This document shows, piece after piece, positions 21,313 to 29,813 of a stretch of 64,000 bases of DNA. A program made the position numbers and the translations under genes. The notes below the pieces were generated by a model that did not search any database, had not been told where the DNA came from, and was given only the letters and a program-made list of their open reading frames with translations. Each line of letters begins with the position of its first letter. The first letter of the stretch is position 1. Location: the NCBI RefSeq assembly GCF_003254295.1, contig NZ_QKZO01000002.1, positions 204,820 to 268,819 on the forward strand, read 5' to 3'. The stretch comes from Rhodobacter capsulatus. GTDB taxonomy: Bacteria; Pseudomonadota; Alphaproteobacteria; Rhodobacterales; Rhodobacteraceae.

Positions 21313-21810
21313 ATGTCCCCGATCCTGACCGCGATGCTGACCCCGCGCGGGCTTGTCGCGCTTGCCGCCGCCGGTTCGGCCGCGGTGCTGATCGCGGCGC
21401 TGGTGTTTCAGGCGCTGGGATTTCCGCCCTGCGATCTGTGCGTGCTGCAGCGCTGGCCGCATCTGGTCGCGGCCATTCTGGGGGCGCTGATGCTGCTCTT
21501 GCGGCTGCCGATGGCCTTTGCCGGTTTCGGCGCGCTGGCGGCCCTGACCACGAGCGGCTTCGGCCTTTATCATTCCGGCGTCGAGCGCCACATCTTCGCC
21601 GGTCCCGACAGCTGCACCACGAACCCGATTGCAAGCCTTTCGGCGCAGGATCTGATGGCGCAGATCTCCGCCGCGCCGCTGGTGCGCTGCGACGAGATCG
21701 CCTGGCAGGTCCTGGGCGTCACCATGCCGAACCTGAACGCGGTCGCCTCGCTGGTCTTTGCCGGCCTCTGGATCGCCGCGGCCTTGAGCGATCGTCGCGC
21801 CCGCCGCTGA
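21313..21810 (+). CDS. dsbB: disulfide bond formation protein B
   Basis: The 165-residue product has four membrane spans and the two periplasmic cysteine pairs of DsbB: CDLC in FPPCDLCVLQRWPH near residues 39-42, and a wider second pair at about residues 97 and 121 (DSCTTN, VRCDE). It reoxidises DsbA with quinone. Cytochrome c maturation and the secreted proteins of this window need such an oxidation system. It follows the YqaA-like gene with 2 bp spacing. Confidence 0.93.
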   Translation: MSPILTAMLTPRGLVALAAAGSAAVLIAALVFQALGFPPCDLCVLQRWPHLVAAILGALMLLLRLPMAFAGFGALAALTTSGFGLYHSGVERHIFAGPDSCTTNPIASLSAQDLMAQISAAPLVRCDEIAWQVLGVTMPNLNAVASLVFAGLWIAAALSDRRARR

Positions 21811-21819
21811 GCGCCAAGG

Positions 21820-21869
21820 GCGTATTTGAGCCAAGAAAAAGCAGCCGGCTTTTCCTGGTCCAAATACGC
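21820..21869 (+). repeat. 50-bp imperfect inverted repeat after dsbB
   Basis: Arms GCGTATTTG (21820-21828) and CAAATACGC (21861-21869) flank inner matching blocks CCA-A-GAAAA and TTTTC-C-TGG. The result is a long stem with a few mismatches and a small loop. It lies 10 bp after the dsbB stop and probably ends that transcript or forms a REP-like element. I see no second copy in the window. Confidence 0.65.
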
Positions 21870-21970
21870 AAAATCCGGCCTTTGCCCCCGGGTGCGCCAT
21901 TCGCCGTTGCACCCAAGCCATGGGTTGCGATATAAGACGACACAACAAAATCTGGCAGAAGAAGCCCCGC

Positions 21971-24712
21971 GTGACCGATATCATCGACACCTCGGACCCC
22001 TCCGGCGACACCCCGAAACGTGCCCACCATGCGGGCCCGGTGGTTTCCATCGCCGAGGAAATGAAGACCGCCTATCTCGATTACGCGATGAGCGTGATCG
22101 TGAGCCGCGCCATTCCCGACCTGCGCGACGGGCTCAAACCCGTGCACCGGCGCATCCTTTATGCGATGCATGAAACCGGCAACACGCATGACAAGCCCTA
22201 TCGCAAATCGGCGCGTCCGGTGGGCGACGTGATGGGGAAATACCACCCGCATGGCGACGCCGCGATCTATGATGCGCTGGTGCGGATGGCGCAGGACTTC
22301 TCGATGTCGCTGCCGCTGCTGGACGGGCAGGGCAACTTCGGCTCGATGGACGGCGACAGCGCCGCGGCGATGCGCTACACCGAAGTGCGGATGGACAAGC
22401 CCGCCTCGTTCCTGCTGGCCGACATCGAAAAAGACACGGTCGATTTTCAGGACAACTATGACGGCAAGGACCGCGAACCCACGGTTCTGCCGGCGCGGTT
22501 CCCGAACATGCTGGTCAATGGCGCGGGCGGCATTGCCGTCGGCATGGCGACGAACATCCCGCCGCACAATCTGGGCGAGGTGATCGACGCGACGCTGGCG
22601 CTGATCGAAAACCCGGATCTGAGTTCGGAAGCGCTGATGGACTATGTGCCCGGCCCCGATTTCCCGACCGGCGCGCAGATCATGGGCCGCGGCGGCGCCC
22701 GCAAGGCCTATCTGGAGGGCCGCGGTTCCGTCATCATCCGGGCGAAAACCCGGATCGAGGAGATCCGCAAGGACCGTTTCGCGATCATCGTCGACGAGAT
22801 TCCCTATCAGGTGAACAAGGCGACGATGATCGAGAAGATGGCCGATCTGGTGCGCGAAAAGAAGCTCGAGGGCATTTCCGGCATTGCCGATGAATCCGAC
22901 CGCGTCGGCGTGCGGGTGGTGATCGAACTCAAGCGCGACGCCACCGCCGATGTCGTTTTGAACCAGCTTTACCGCTTCACCGCGCTGCAAACCTCCTTCG
23001 GCTGCAACATGCTGGCCTTGAACGGGGGGCGTCCCGAACAGCTGACGCTGCGCGATTTCCTGAGCCATTTCATCACCTTCCGCGAGGAAGTGGTAGCGCG
23101 GCGCACGGCTTACGAGCTGCGCAAGGCGCGCGAGCGCAGCCATATCCTGTGCGGTCTGGCCGTGGCCGTGTCGAACGTCGACGAGGTGGTGGCGACGATC
23201 CGCTCCTCGAAGGATCCGGCCGAGGCCCGCGACCGGCTGATGGCACGGCGCTGGCCCGCGCATGAGATCGTCGAATATCTGCGGCTGATCGACGATCCGC
23301 TGCATCCGGTCAACGACGACGGCACCTACAACCTGTCGGAAGTTCAGGCCCGTGCCATTCTGGACCTGCGGCTGCAGCGCCTGACCGCGATGGGGGTGCA
23401 GGAAGTCACCGAGGAACTCGCCGAACTTGCGGGCAAGATCCGCGATTATCTGGCGATTCTGGCCTCGCGCGAGCGGATCATGGAGATCATCTCGAATGAG
23501 CTGCGCGAGGTCCGCGCCGCCCATGCCGTGCCGCGCCGCACCGAGATTGTCGACTGGGCCGGGGATCTCGACGACGAAGACCTGATCGAGCGCGAGGACA
23601 TGGTGGTGACCATCACCAGCGGCGGCTACATCAAGCGCACGCCTTTGGCCGAATTCCGCGCGCAACGCCGCGGCGGCAAGGGGCTCGCCTCGATGGCAAC
23701 CAAGGAAGACGATGTCGTCACCACGCTCTTCGTTGCCAATACCCATACGCAGCTTTTGTTCTTCACCACCGATGGCATGGTCTACAGCCTGAAATGCTGG
23801 CGCCTGCCCTTGGCCGGGCGGACGTCCAAAGGCAAGGCGATCGTCAACATCCTGCCGATCCCGCAAGGGGTCAGCGTCGCCTCGCTGATGCCGGTCAACG
23901 CGCCCGAGGAAACCTGGGAGGAGTTCCAGGTCTTCTTCGCCACCTCGGATGGCGACGTGCGCAGGAATGCGCTCTCCGATTTCGCCAAGGTGATGCGCAA
24001 CGGCAAACGCGCGATGGAGCTGCCCGAGGGCGTGACGCTGGTTGACACCCGGATGTGCCACGAGGACGACGACATCATGCTGGTGACGGCCTCGGGCCGC
24101 GCCATCCGCTTCCCGGTGCCGGAGGTGCGGATCTTCAAGGGCCGCTCCTCGACCGGCGTGCGCGGCGTGCGGCTGGCCGAGGGCGACAAGGTCGTCTCGA
24201 TGTCGGTGATCCGCCATTTCGAGGCCGAGCCCTGGGAACGCGAAGCCTTCGTCAAGCGCTACCGCGCGGAACTGGGCGGCGAGACCGAGGACGAGGCCGA
24301 GACCGAACGCGATGCCGAGGACGAGGCCGAGGGCAGCGAAGGCGTGCTGTCTGACGCCCGTTATGCCGAAATGCTGGCGGCGCAGGATCTGATCCTGACG
24401 ATCACCGCCAAGGGGCTGGGCAAGATCTCCTCAAGCCACAGCTATCCGGTGCGCGGCCGCGGCGGTCAGGGCGTCACGGCCTTTGAAAAATCGATGCGGG
24501 GCGGGGCGCTGGTGGCCTCCTTCCCGGTCGAGCCGACCGATCAGGTGATGCTGGCGACCTCGACCGGGCAATCGATCCGCTGCCCGGTGGCGGGGATCTC
24601 CTTCCGCTCCCGCGCGGCCGGGGGGGTGAAGGTGTTCAACACCGGCGCCGAAGAAGAGGTCGTCTCGGTCGCCCGCGTGGCCGATCCGGGCGATGACGAG
24701 GCCGAAGCGTAA
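21971..24712 (+). CDS. gyrA: DNA gyrase subunit A
   Basis: The 913-residue product (GTG start) is the gyrase breakage-reunion subunit. The catalytic tyrosine is Tyr136 in AAMRYTEVR and the quinolone pocket is [13 protein letters not shown]. At the position of E. coli Ser83 it has Ala97. The C-terminal pinwheel has a highly acidic insertion, rich in Glu and Asp, encoded at about 24280-24340, before [11 protein letters not shown]. The GTG start is chosen because it gives VTDIIDTSD, as in relatives; the ATG at 21920 would add 17 residues without homology. The gene stands alone after the dsbB terminator-like repeat. Confidence 0.96.
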   Translation: MTDIIDTSDPSGDTPKRAHHAGPVVSIAEEMKTAYLDYAMSVIVSRAIPDLRDGLKPVHRRILYAMHETGNTHDKPYRKSARPVGDVMGKYHPHGDAAIYDALVRMAQDFSMSLPLLDGQGNFGSMDGDSAAAMRYTEVRMDKPASFLLADIEKDTVDFQDNYDGKDREPTVLPARFPNMLVNGAGGIAVGMATNIPPHNLGEVIDATLALIENPDLSSEALMDYVPGPDFPTGAQIMGRGGARKAYLEGRGSVIIRAKTRIEEIRKDRFAIIVDEIPYQVNKATMIEKMADLVREKKLEGISGIADESDRVGVRVVIELKRDATADVVLNQLYRFTALQTSFGCNMLALNGGRPEQLTLRDFLSHFITFREEVVARRTAYELRKARERSHILCGLAVAVSNVDEVVATIRSSKDPAEARDRLMARRWPAHEIVEYLRLIDDPLHPVNDDGTYNLSEVQARAILDLRLQRLTAMGVQEVTEELAELAGKIRDYLAILASRERIMEIISNELREVRAAHAVPRRTEIVDWAGDLDDEDLIEREDMVVTITSGGYIKRTPLAEFRAQRRGGKGLASMATKEDDVVTTLFVANTHTQLLFFTTDGMVYSLKCWRLPLAGRTSKGKAIVNILPIPQGVSVASLMPVNAPEETWEEFQVFFATSDGDVRRNALSDFAKVMRNGKRAMELPEGVTLVDTRMCHEDDDIMLVTASGRAIRFPVPEVRIFKGRSSTGVRGVRLAEGDKVVSMSVIRHFEAEPWEREAFVKRYRAELGGETEDEAETERDAEDEAEGSEGVLSDARYAEMLAAQDLILTITAKGLGKISSSHSYPVRGRGGQGVTAFEKSMRGGALVASFPVEPTDQVMLATSTGQSIRCPVAGISFRSRAAGGVKVFNTGAEEEVVSVARVADPGDDEAEA

Positions 24713-24739
24713 GACCAAGAACAAACCATGAGGTTGAAG

Positions 24740-25444
24740 ATGCAGAAGATTGTCCCTCTGGCGCTGGTTGCGGCGCTGCTTCCCGTTGCCGCGCTGGCCG
24801 AAGGTTCGGTGCGCGGGGCGGAGATTGGTTTCAGCTGGTCGGGGCTGGCCGAGGGCCAGCAGCGGCACAAGAACAATCTCGCGCTTGAAGGGGCGGTGGA
24901 ATATGGCTTCACCCCGGGCTTTGCCGCGCAGATGGACGTGGCGCAGCACCATTTCACCAACAGCAACGACGAGGCGACGAACGTCACCCTGCATGCGATC
25001 GGCCATGTGAATGACGGCTTCGCGGTCGGCGGCTTTCTGGGCCACGAATGGGTTGGCGGCAATCACATGGAGCATTACGGGCTCGAGGCCACGCATGACT
25101 TCGGCCTGCTGACGCTTGAGGGCAATGCGACGCTGCTGAAGAATGACGGCAATGATGCGACGATCCTCGGCCTTGATGGCCGCTATGCGCTGACCGACGC
25201 GCTGTCGCTGGGCGGCCGGGTGGAGACGGTCAATGCCGATCACGGCTCGGACACCACCGCCTTTGACGCGACGGTGGGCTATGCGATGCCCTCGGGGGTG
25301 AAGATCGACGGCTCGCTCGGGCTGGTCGATGGCAACCAGTCGGACCGCGAGCTGACTGTGGGGCTGGGCGTGAAGCTGTTGATGGGCGGCAATGGCGTCA
25401 CCTTCGGCAAGCGCGGGTTGTCGCAGTCGATCATCGGCAACTGA
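24740..25444 (+). CDS. small outer-membrane beta-barrel-like protein
   Basis: The 234-residue product has a signal peptide (MQKIVPLALVAALLPVAALAE) and then alternating polar/hydrophobic strands that end without the usual terminal phenylalanine. Repeated features such as GFAVGGFLGHEWVGG and LSLGGRVETV suggest about eight to ten strands, as in a small porin or OmpW-like barrel. No family could be named with certainty. The start could instead be ATG 24728, four residues earlier; the later ATG is preferred because it begins the signal peptide directly. The gene starts 27 bp after gyrA. Confidence 0.7.
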   Translation: MQKIVPLALVAALLPVAALAEGSVRGAEIGFSWSGLAEGQQRHKNNLALEGAVEYGFTPGFAAQMDVAQHHFTNSNDEATNVTLHAIGHVNDGFAVGGFLGHEWVGGNHMEHYGLEATHDFGLLTLEGNATLLKNDGNDATILGLDGRYALTDALSLGGRVETVNADHGSDTTAFDATVGYAMPSGVKIDGSLGLVDGNQSDRELTVGLGVKLLMGGNGVTFGKRGLSQSIIGN

Positions 25445-25470
25445 CGCGGTTAAGCCATTCTCAAGACATC

Positions 25471-25507
25471 CATGCTTTTCTGTCTCTGCCCGAGGGAGAA
25501 AAGCATG
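25471..25507 (+). promoter_or_regulatory. stem-loop hiding the start codon of the next gene
   Basis: Perfect 11-bp arms CATGCTTTTCT (25471-25481) and AGAAAAGCATG (25497-25507) enclose a 15-nt loop. The right arm includes the ATG start of the DUF6614-type gene and touches its ribosome-binding site GGGAG. The structure should lower translation until melted or bound, as in an RNA thermometer or an sRNA-controlled leader. Confidence 0.6.
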
Positions 25508-25855
25508 GATCTTTATCACTGCATGATCGAGCTGAAGAGCGATGCCAAGGCCCTGGCCTTTGCCGCCTCGGTCGAACAATGGATGAGCGAGCTGAAGCAG
25601 GAAGGCCTGATCGGCGGCTGGCGGCTGATGCGGCGCAAGATGGGGCTGGCCTCGGGGCCGCATACGGGCTTCATCCTGGAAGTCGAATTCGAAAGCATGG
25701 CGGCGCTGGAAAAGGCGTTCCGGTCGGTCGCGCAATTCACCGAGGGCGAGATGCGGCATTACGAGCTGATGCATGCGATGATCGCCTCTTATTCGGTCGG
25801 GCTGTACCGGCCTTTCCCCGATGCCGAACGGCGCGAGCGCATCGCGCTGATCTGA
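25505..25855 (+). CDS. DUF6614-type small protein
   Basis: The 116-residue product begins [11 protein letters not shown] and has the alpha-beta pattern of a ferredoxin-like dimeric protein: strand, helix ([20 protein letters not shown]), strand, strand ([10 protein letters not shown]), helix, strand. I place it in the DUF6614 family; no enzyme is known. There is no signal peptide. An in-frame ATG at 25472 would add 11 residues but lies in the left arm of the hairpin and lacks a ribosome-binding site, so 25505 is preferred. Confidence 0.75.
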   Translation: MDLYHCMIELKSDAKALAFAASVEQWMSELKQEGLIGGWRLMRRKMGLASGPHTGFILEVEFESMAALEKAFRSVAQFTEGEMRHYELMHAMIASYSVGLYRPFPDAERRERIALI

Positions 25856-25866
25856 TCCCGCCATCC

Positions 25867-25900
25867 GATACCGTTGCACGCGGCCCCCCGGGGCGGTATC
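25867..25900 (+). promoter_or_regulatory. stem-loop just before trmFO
   Basis: GATACCG (25867-25873) pairs with CGGTATC (25894-25900), and inside lies a second GC stem GCCCC/GGGGC. The 3' arm directly adjoins the likely ribosome-binding site AGGCGG of trmFO (ATG 25908). With no T-run it is not a good terminator and may instead affect trmFO translation. Confidence 0.4.
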
Positions 25901-25907
25901 AGGCGGC

Positions 25908-27248
25908 ATGGACACACTTCACATCATCGGCGCCGGTCTGGCCGGCTCGGAAGCGGCGTGGCAGGCGGCACAGGCGGGGGTCCCCGTGGTGCTGCATGAA
26001 ATGCGGCCGCGCGTGGGCACCTTTGCGCATCGTTCCGGCGATTTCGCCGAAATGGTCTGCTCGAATTCCTTCCGCTCGGATGACGACGAAAGGAACGCCG
26101 TCGGCCTTCTGCATTGGGAAATGCGCGCGGCGGGCGGGCTGATCATGACCACGGCCGACCGCCATGCCCTGCCTGCGGGCGGGGCGCTGGCGGTGGACCG
26201 CGAGGCGTTTTCGGCCGCCGTCACCGCCGCCTTGCGGGCGCATCCGCTGATTTCCGTCTCGGAAGAAGAGATCACCGAGTTGCCCACCGACGGGCATTGG
26301 ATCATCGCCACCGGGCCGCTGACCTCGGGCGCCTTGGCCGAGAGCATCCGGGCGGTGACGGGCGCCGACAGCCTTGCGTTCTTCGATGCGATCGCGCCGA
26401 TCGTGCATGCCGAAACCATCGACATGTCCGTCGCCTGGCGGCAAAGCCGCTATGACAAGGGCGAGACCGAGGAAGAACGCACCGCCTATATCAACTGCCC
26501 GATGACGAAGGATCAGTACGAGGCCTTCATCGACGCGCTGCTGGCGGCCGAAAAGACCGAGTTTCACGAAGGCGAAACCGCGGGGTATTTCGACGGCTGC
26601 CTGCCGATCGAGGTGATGGCGGAACGCGGCCGCGAGACGCTGCGCCACGGGCCGATGAAGCCGGTCGGGCTGACCAATGCCCATGATCCGGCGACCAAGG
26701 CTTACGCGGTGGTGCAGCTGCGCCGCGACAATGCGCTTGGCACGCTCTACAATATCGTCGGCTTTCAGACCAAGATGAAGTATGGCGCGCAAACCGCTGT
26801 TTTCAGGATGATTCCGGGGTTGGAGCAGGCGTCTTTCGCGCGTCTGGGCGGGATTCACCGCAACACCTTCCTGAACTCGCCGACGCTGCTCGACGATCAG
26901 ATGCGGCTGCGCGCGCGCGCGAACCTGCGCTTTGCGGGTCAGGTCACCGGGGTCGAGGGCTATGTCGAAAGCGCCGCGATGGGGCTTTTGGCGGGGCGGA
27001 TGGCGGCGGCCGAGATCAAGGGCGCCAGCCTGCCCGCGCCGGGTCCCGAGACCGCGATGGGCTCGCTTGTGCACCACATCACTGGCGGCGCGGTGGCCAA
27101 GACCTTCCAGCCGATGAACGTGAACTTCGGCCTGTTTCCGCCGCTCGACGACGCGCGGGGCGGGCGGCGCGGTCGCAAGGACCGCTACAAGGGCTACACC
27201 GATCGCGCCAAGGAGGTCTTCACCGCCTGGCTCGCCGATCAGGCGTGA
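25908..27248 (+). CDS. trmFO: folate-dependent tRNA (uracil-54-C5) methyltransferase TrmFO
   Basis: The 446-residue product is the FAD- and methylenetetrahydrofolate-dependent enzyme that makes ribothymidine at position 54 of tRNA. The FAD-binding motif [13 protein letters not shown] starts at residue 6. The two redox cysteines match Cys51 in [11 protein letters not shown] and Cys231 in [14 protein letters not shown]. The C-terminus has the expected FGLFPP segment. Its stop overlaps the gluQRS start by 4 bp (GTGA), so two tRNA modification enzymes are coupled. Confidence 0.96.
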   Translation: MDTLHIIGAGLAGSEAAWQAAQAGVPVVLHEMRPRVGTFAHRSGDFAEMVCSNSFRSDDDERNAVGLLHWEMRAAGGLIMTTADRHALPAGGALAVDREAFSAAVTAALRAHPLISVSEEEITELPTDGHWIIATGPLTSGALAESIRAVTGADSLAFFDAIAPIVHAETIDMSVAWRQSRYDKGETEEERTAYINCPMTKDQYEAFIDALLAAEKTEFHEGETAGYFDGCLPIEVMAERGRETLRHGPMKPVGLTNAHDPATKAYAVVQLRRDNALGTLYNIVGFQTKMKYGAQTAVFRMIPGLEQASFARLGGIHRNTFLNSPTLLDDQMRLRARANLRFAGQVTGVEGYVESAAMGLLAGRMAAAEIKGASLPAPGPETAMGSLVHHITGGAVAKTFQPMNVNFGLFPPLDDARGGRRGRKDRYKGYTDRAKEVFTAWLADQA

Positions 27249-28096
27249 TCACCCGCTTCGCCCCTTCGCCCACCGGCCCGCTGCATCTGGGCCATGCCTA
27301 TGCGGCGCTGATCGCGCATGACATGGCGCGGGCGGCGGGCGGGCGGTTTCTGCTGCGCATCGAGGATATCGACCGCGCCCGCGCGAAACCGCAGTGGGAG
27401 GCGCAGCTGCTTGACGATCTGCGCTGGCTCGGGATCACCTGGGACGGGCCGGTGCTGCGGCAGTCCGACCGTCTGCCCGTTTATCGCCAAACCCTTGAAA
27501 AGCTGTGGCAAAAGGGGCTGCTTTACAGCTGTGCCTGCAGCCGCCGCGACATCGAACAGGCGGCCTCGGCGCCGCAGGAGGGGGTGCCGCTTGGCCCCGA
27601 CGGCATTGTCTATCCCGGCACCTGCCGCGACAAGGGCCGCCCGCGCCCGGGCGAAGGCCTGCCCGACACCGCGCTGCGCCTGCGCATGGACTTTGCCGCG
27701 ACCGCAACCGGCTTTGACGAAACCGGCTTTGACGAAACTGGCCCCGCCCATCGTGGCCGTCACCGGATCGACCCCGAAACGATGATCCGCAGCGTCGGCG
27801 ATATCGTTCTGGCCCGGCGCGAGATGGGCACTTCCTATCATCTTGCGGTGGTGCTCGATGATGCGGCGCAGGGCGTCACCCATGTCAGCCGCGGCGAAGA
27901 TCTGTTCGAGGCGACCTGCATCCATGTCACGCTGCAGCGCCTGCTGGCTCTGCCGGTGCCGGTCTATCACCACCACGGCCTGATCCGCGACCAAGCGGGC
28001 AAGCGTCTGGCCAAGCGCGACGATGCCCGGGCGCTGGCGAACTACCGTGCCGAGGGGGCCTCGCCCGCCGATATCCGCCGCCTGATCGGCCTGTAG
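27245..28096 (+). CDS. gluQ: glutamyl-Q tRNA(Asp) synthetase
   Basis: The 283-residue product resembles the catalytic part of glutamyl-tRNA synthetase and lacks the anticodon-binding domain, as GluQRS does; it attaches glutamate to queuosine in tRNA-Asp. The HIGH-like motif is HLGH near residue 16, the zinc ligands are CACSRRDI and YPGTC, and the KMSKS-like motif is KRLAKRD. It starts with GTG overlapping the trmFO stop. A tandem [10 protein letters not shown] duplication at about residues 158-167 lies in a surface loop. Confidence 0.94.
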   Translation: MITRFAPSPTGPLHLGHAYAALIAHDMARAAGGRFLLRIEDIDRARAKPQWEAQLLDDLRWLGITWDGPVLRQSDRLPVYRQTLEKLWQKGLLYSCACSRRDIEQAASAPQEGVPLGPDGIVYPGTCRDKGRPRPGEGLPDTALRLRMDFAATATGFDETGFDETGPAHRGRHRIDPETMIRSVGDIVLARREMGTSYHLAVVLDDAAQGVTHVSRGEDLFEATCIHVTLQRLLALPVPVYHHHGLIRDQAGKRLAKRDDARALANYRAEGASPADIRRLIGL

Positions 28097-28198
28097 GTTG
28101 CGGTTGGCCGGGCCCCGCCGCTGCAACCGGCGGTTGGATTTTCCACCGGCATCGCGTATGAACATCCCACTGTTTGCCAAGCAGTTTGCGAGGAATTC

Positions 28199-29275
28199 AT
28201 GCGATTCGCTGTTTTTGCGGCGGCGTCGGGCCTGATTTTGGGGGCCTGCGACGTGACCAAGACCGATTTCCCGGTCCGCACCGAGGCCGTTCGGGCCGAG
28301 GTCGAAGAAATGTCCACCAATGTCATCGTGGTCAAGCTGACGGCCGACAACATCGAGGCCTTCAACACGCCGCGGGATCTTTCGGGCAGCCGGGCCTCGC
28401 TCTCCTCTGCCGCCTGGGATTACCGGGTCGGCGTGGGCGACGTGCTTGATGTCACGGTCTGGGACCATCCCGAGCTGACACAGGCGGCGGGCACCGGGCG
28501 CACGGTCGAACAGGCGGGCCAGCGCGTGCAGGCCGATGGCACGTTCTTTTACCCCTACGTCGGGCAGGTGCCCGCGCGCGGCAAGACCCCCGAGGCGATC
28601 CGCGACGATCTGCGCCAGAAGCTTGCGGCCTTCATCCCCGATCCGCAGGTCGAGGTGCGGGTGGCCAGCTACAAGAGCCAGTCGGTCTCGGTGACGGGCG
28701 AGGTGGGCAGCCCCAGCCGCCAGCCGCTGACCGATGTGCCGCTGACGCTGCTCGATGCGATCGACGCGGCGGGCGGGCTGACCGAAACGGCCGATCCGCG
28801 CGCGGTCACCATCCGGCGCGGCGGGCGCAGCCATCAGGTCGACATGAAGGCCTTTCTGGAACAGGGCATCGGCGCCAACAACCCGGTGTTGCAAAACGGC
28901 GATGTCATCAGCGTCGGGCGGCAGGAGGTGCAGGAGGCCTATCTGCTGGGGCAGATCGTCAAGCCCTCGACGATCGATCTGACGCTGGAGAACATCACCC
29001 TGACCCAGGCGCTGACCCGGGTTGGCGGGCTGGCCGAGGACAAGGCCGATGCCCGCGGCATCTTCGTCTTCCGCGACGAGCCGATGGGGATCACCGTCTA
29101 TCAGCTCGACGCCTCGAACCCGACCGCCTATCTGATCGGCACCCGCTTCGTTTTGTGGCCGCAAGACGTGATCTATGTGACCTCGGCCCCGGTCTATCGC
29201 TGGAACCGGCTGATTTCGAGCATCTTGCCGACGGTGACGGTGGTGAAGACCACCGGCGACATCAGCACGGATTGA
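28199..29275 (+). CDS. wza: polysaccharide export lipoprotein Wza (module 1)
   Basis: The 358-residue product is an outer-membrane export channel subunit. It has a lipobox LGAC with lipidated Cys17, a polysaccharide export domain (YRVGVGDVLDVTVWDHPEL near residue 78) and two SLBB domains, then a C-terminal segment that would form the outer-membrane helix. It heads the module 1 run wza-wzb-wzc; wzb begins 5 bp after its stop. GAGGA lies just before the ATG. It is shorter than the second Wza-like protein at 37933-39312 (459 residues), which has a long N-terminal addition. Confidence 0.92.
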   Translation: MRFAVFAAASGLILGACDVTKTDFPVRTEAVRAEVEEMSTNVIVVKLTADNIEAFNTPRDLSGSRASLSSAAWDYRVGVGDVLDVTVWDHPELTQAAGTGRTVEQAGQRVQADGTFFYPYVGQVPARGKTPEAIRDDLRQKLAAFIPDPQVEVRVASYKSQSVSVTGEVGSPSRQPLTDVPLTLLDAIDAAGGLTETADPRAVTIRRGGRSHQVDMKAFLEQGIGANNPVLQNGDVISVGRQEVQEAYLLGQIVKPSTIDLTLENITLTQALTRVGGLAEDKADARGIFVFRDEPMGITVYQLDASNPTAYLIGTRFVLWPQDVIYVTSAPVYRWNRLISSILPTVTVVKTTGDISTD

Positions 29276-29280
29276 GCGCC

Positions 29281-29739
29281 ATGTTCCGTTCGGTTCTGGT
29301 CGTCTGTGTCGGCAATATCTGTCGCTCTCCGCTGGGTGAAGCGGTTCTGGCCCGGGCGCTGCCGGGGCTGCGGCTGTCCTCGGCGGGGCTGGCGGCGGTG
29401 GTGGGGCAGGGCGCCGATGCCGATGCGGCGCGGGCCGCGGCCGAGGTCGGGCTGGATCTTTCGGGCCATGTCGCGCGCCAGCTGACCGCCGGGATCGGCG
29501 CGGCGCAGGATCTGATCCTGGTGATGGAACCGGGCCACCGTGCCGAGATCTTCCGCCGTTTTCCGGCGCTTTCGGGGCGGGTGATGCTGTTTGACCACTG
29601 GACCGGCGGGCAGGGCATCGCCGATCCGTTCCGCCGCGATCTGGCCGTGCATCGCGCGACGCGCGACCGGATCCTGGCCGCGGCGCAGCCCTGGATCGCG
29701 CGGCTTGGCCGCAACGACGAAAACGGCGCCTCCGCCTGA
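29281..29739 (+). CDS. wzb: low-molecular-weight protein tyrosine phosphatase Wzb
   Basis: The 152-residue product has the phosphatase signature C-V-G-N-I-C-R-S at residues 9-16 and the catalytic aspartate loop DPFRRD (phenylalanine instead of the usual tyrosine). Wzb removes phosphate from the tyrosine tail of the Wzc kinase and so controls polymer export. It lies between wza and wzc, as in capsule loci of other bacteria. It is the only such phosphatase in the window, so it may serve both Wzc proteins. Confidence 0.93.
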   Translation: MFRSVLVVCVGNICRSPLGEAVLARALPGLRLSSAGLAAVVGQGADADAARAAAEVGLDLSGHVARQLTAGIGAAQDLILVMEPGHRAEIFRRFPALSGRVMLFDHWTGGQGIADPFRRDLAVHRATRDRILAAAQPWIARLGRNDENGASA

Positions 29740-29813
29740 CGCTTGGCCGGGCGGGGCCTGCTTGCGGGACCCTTCGTCCCGATCTGATGTTTGATTGATT
29801 GACAGGAAAGCCG

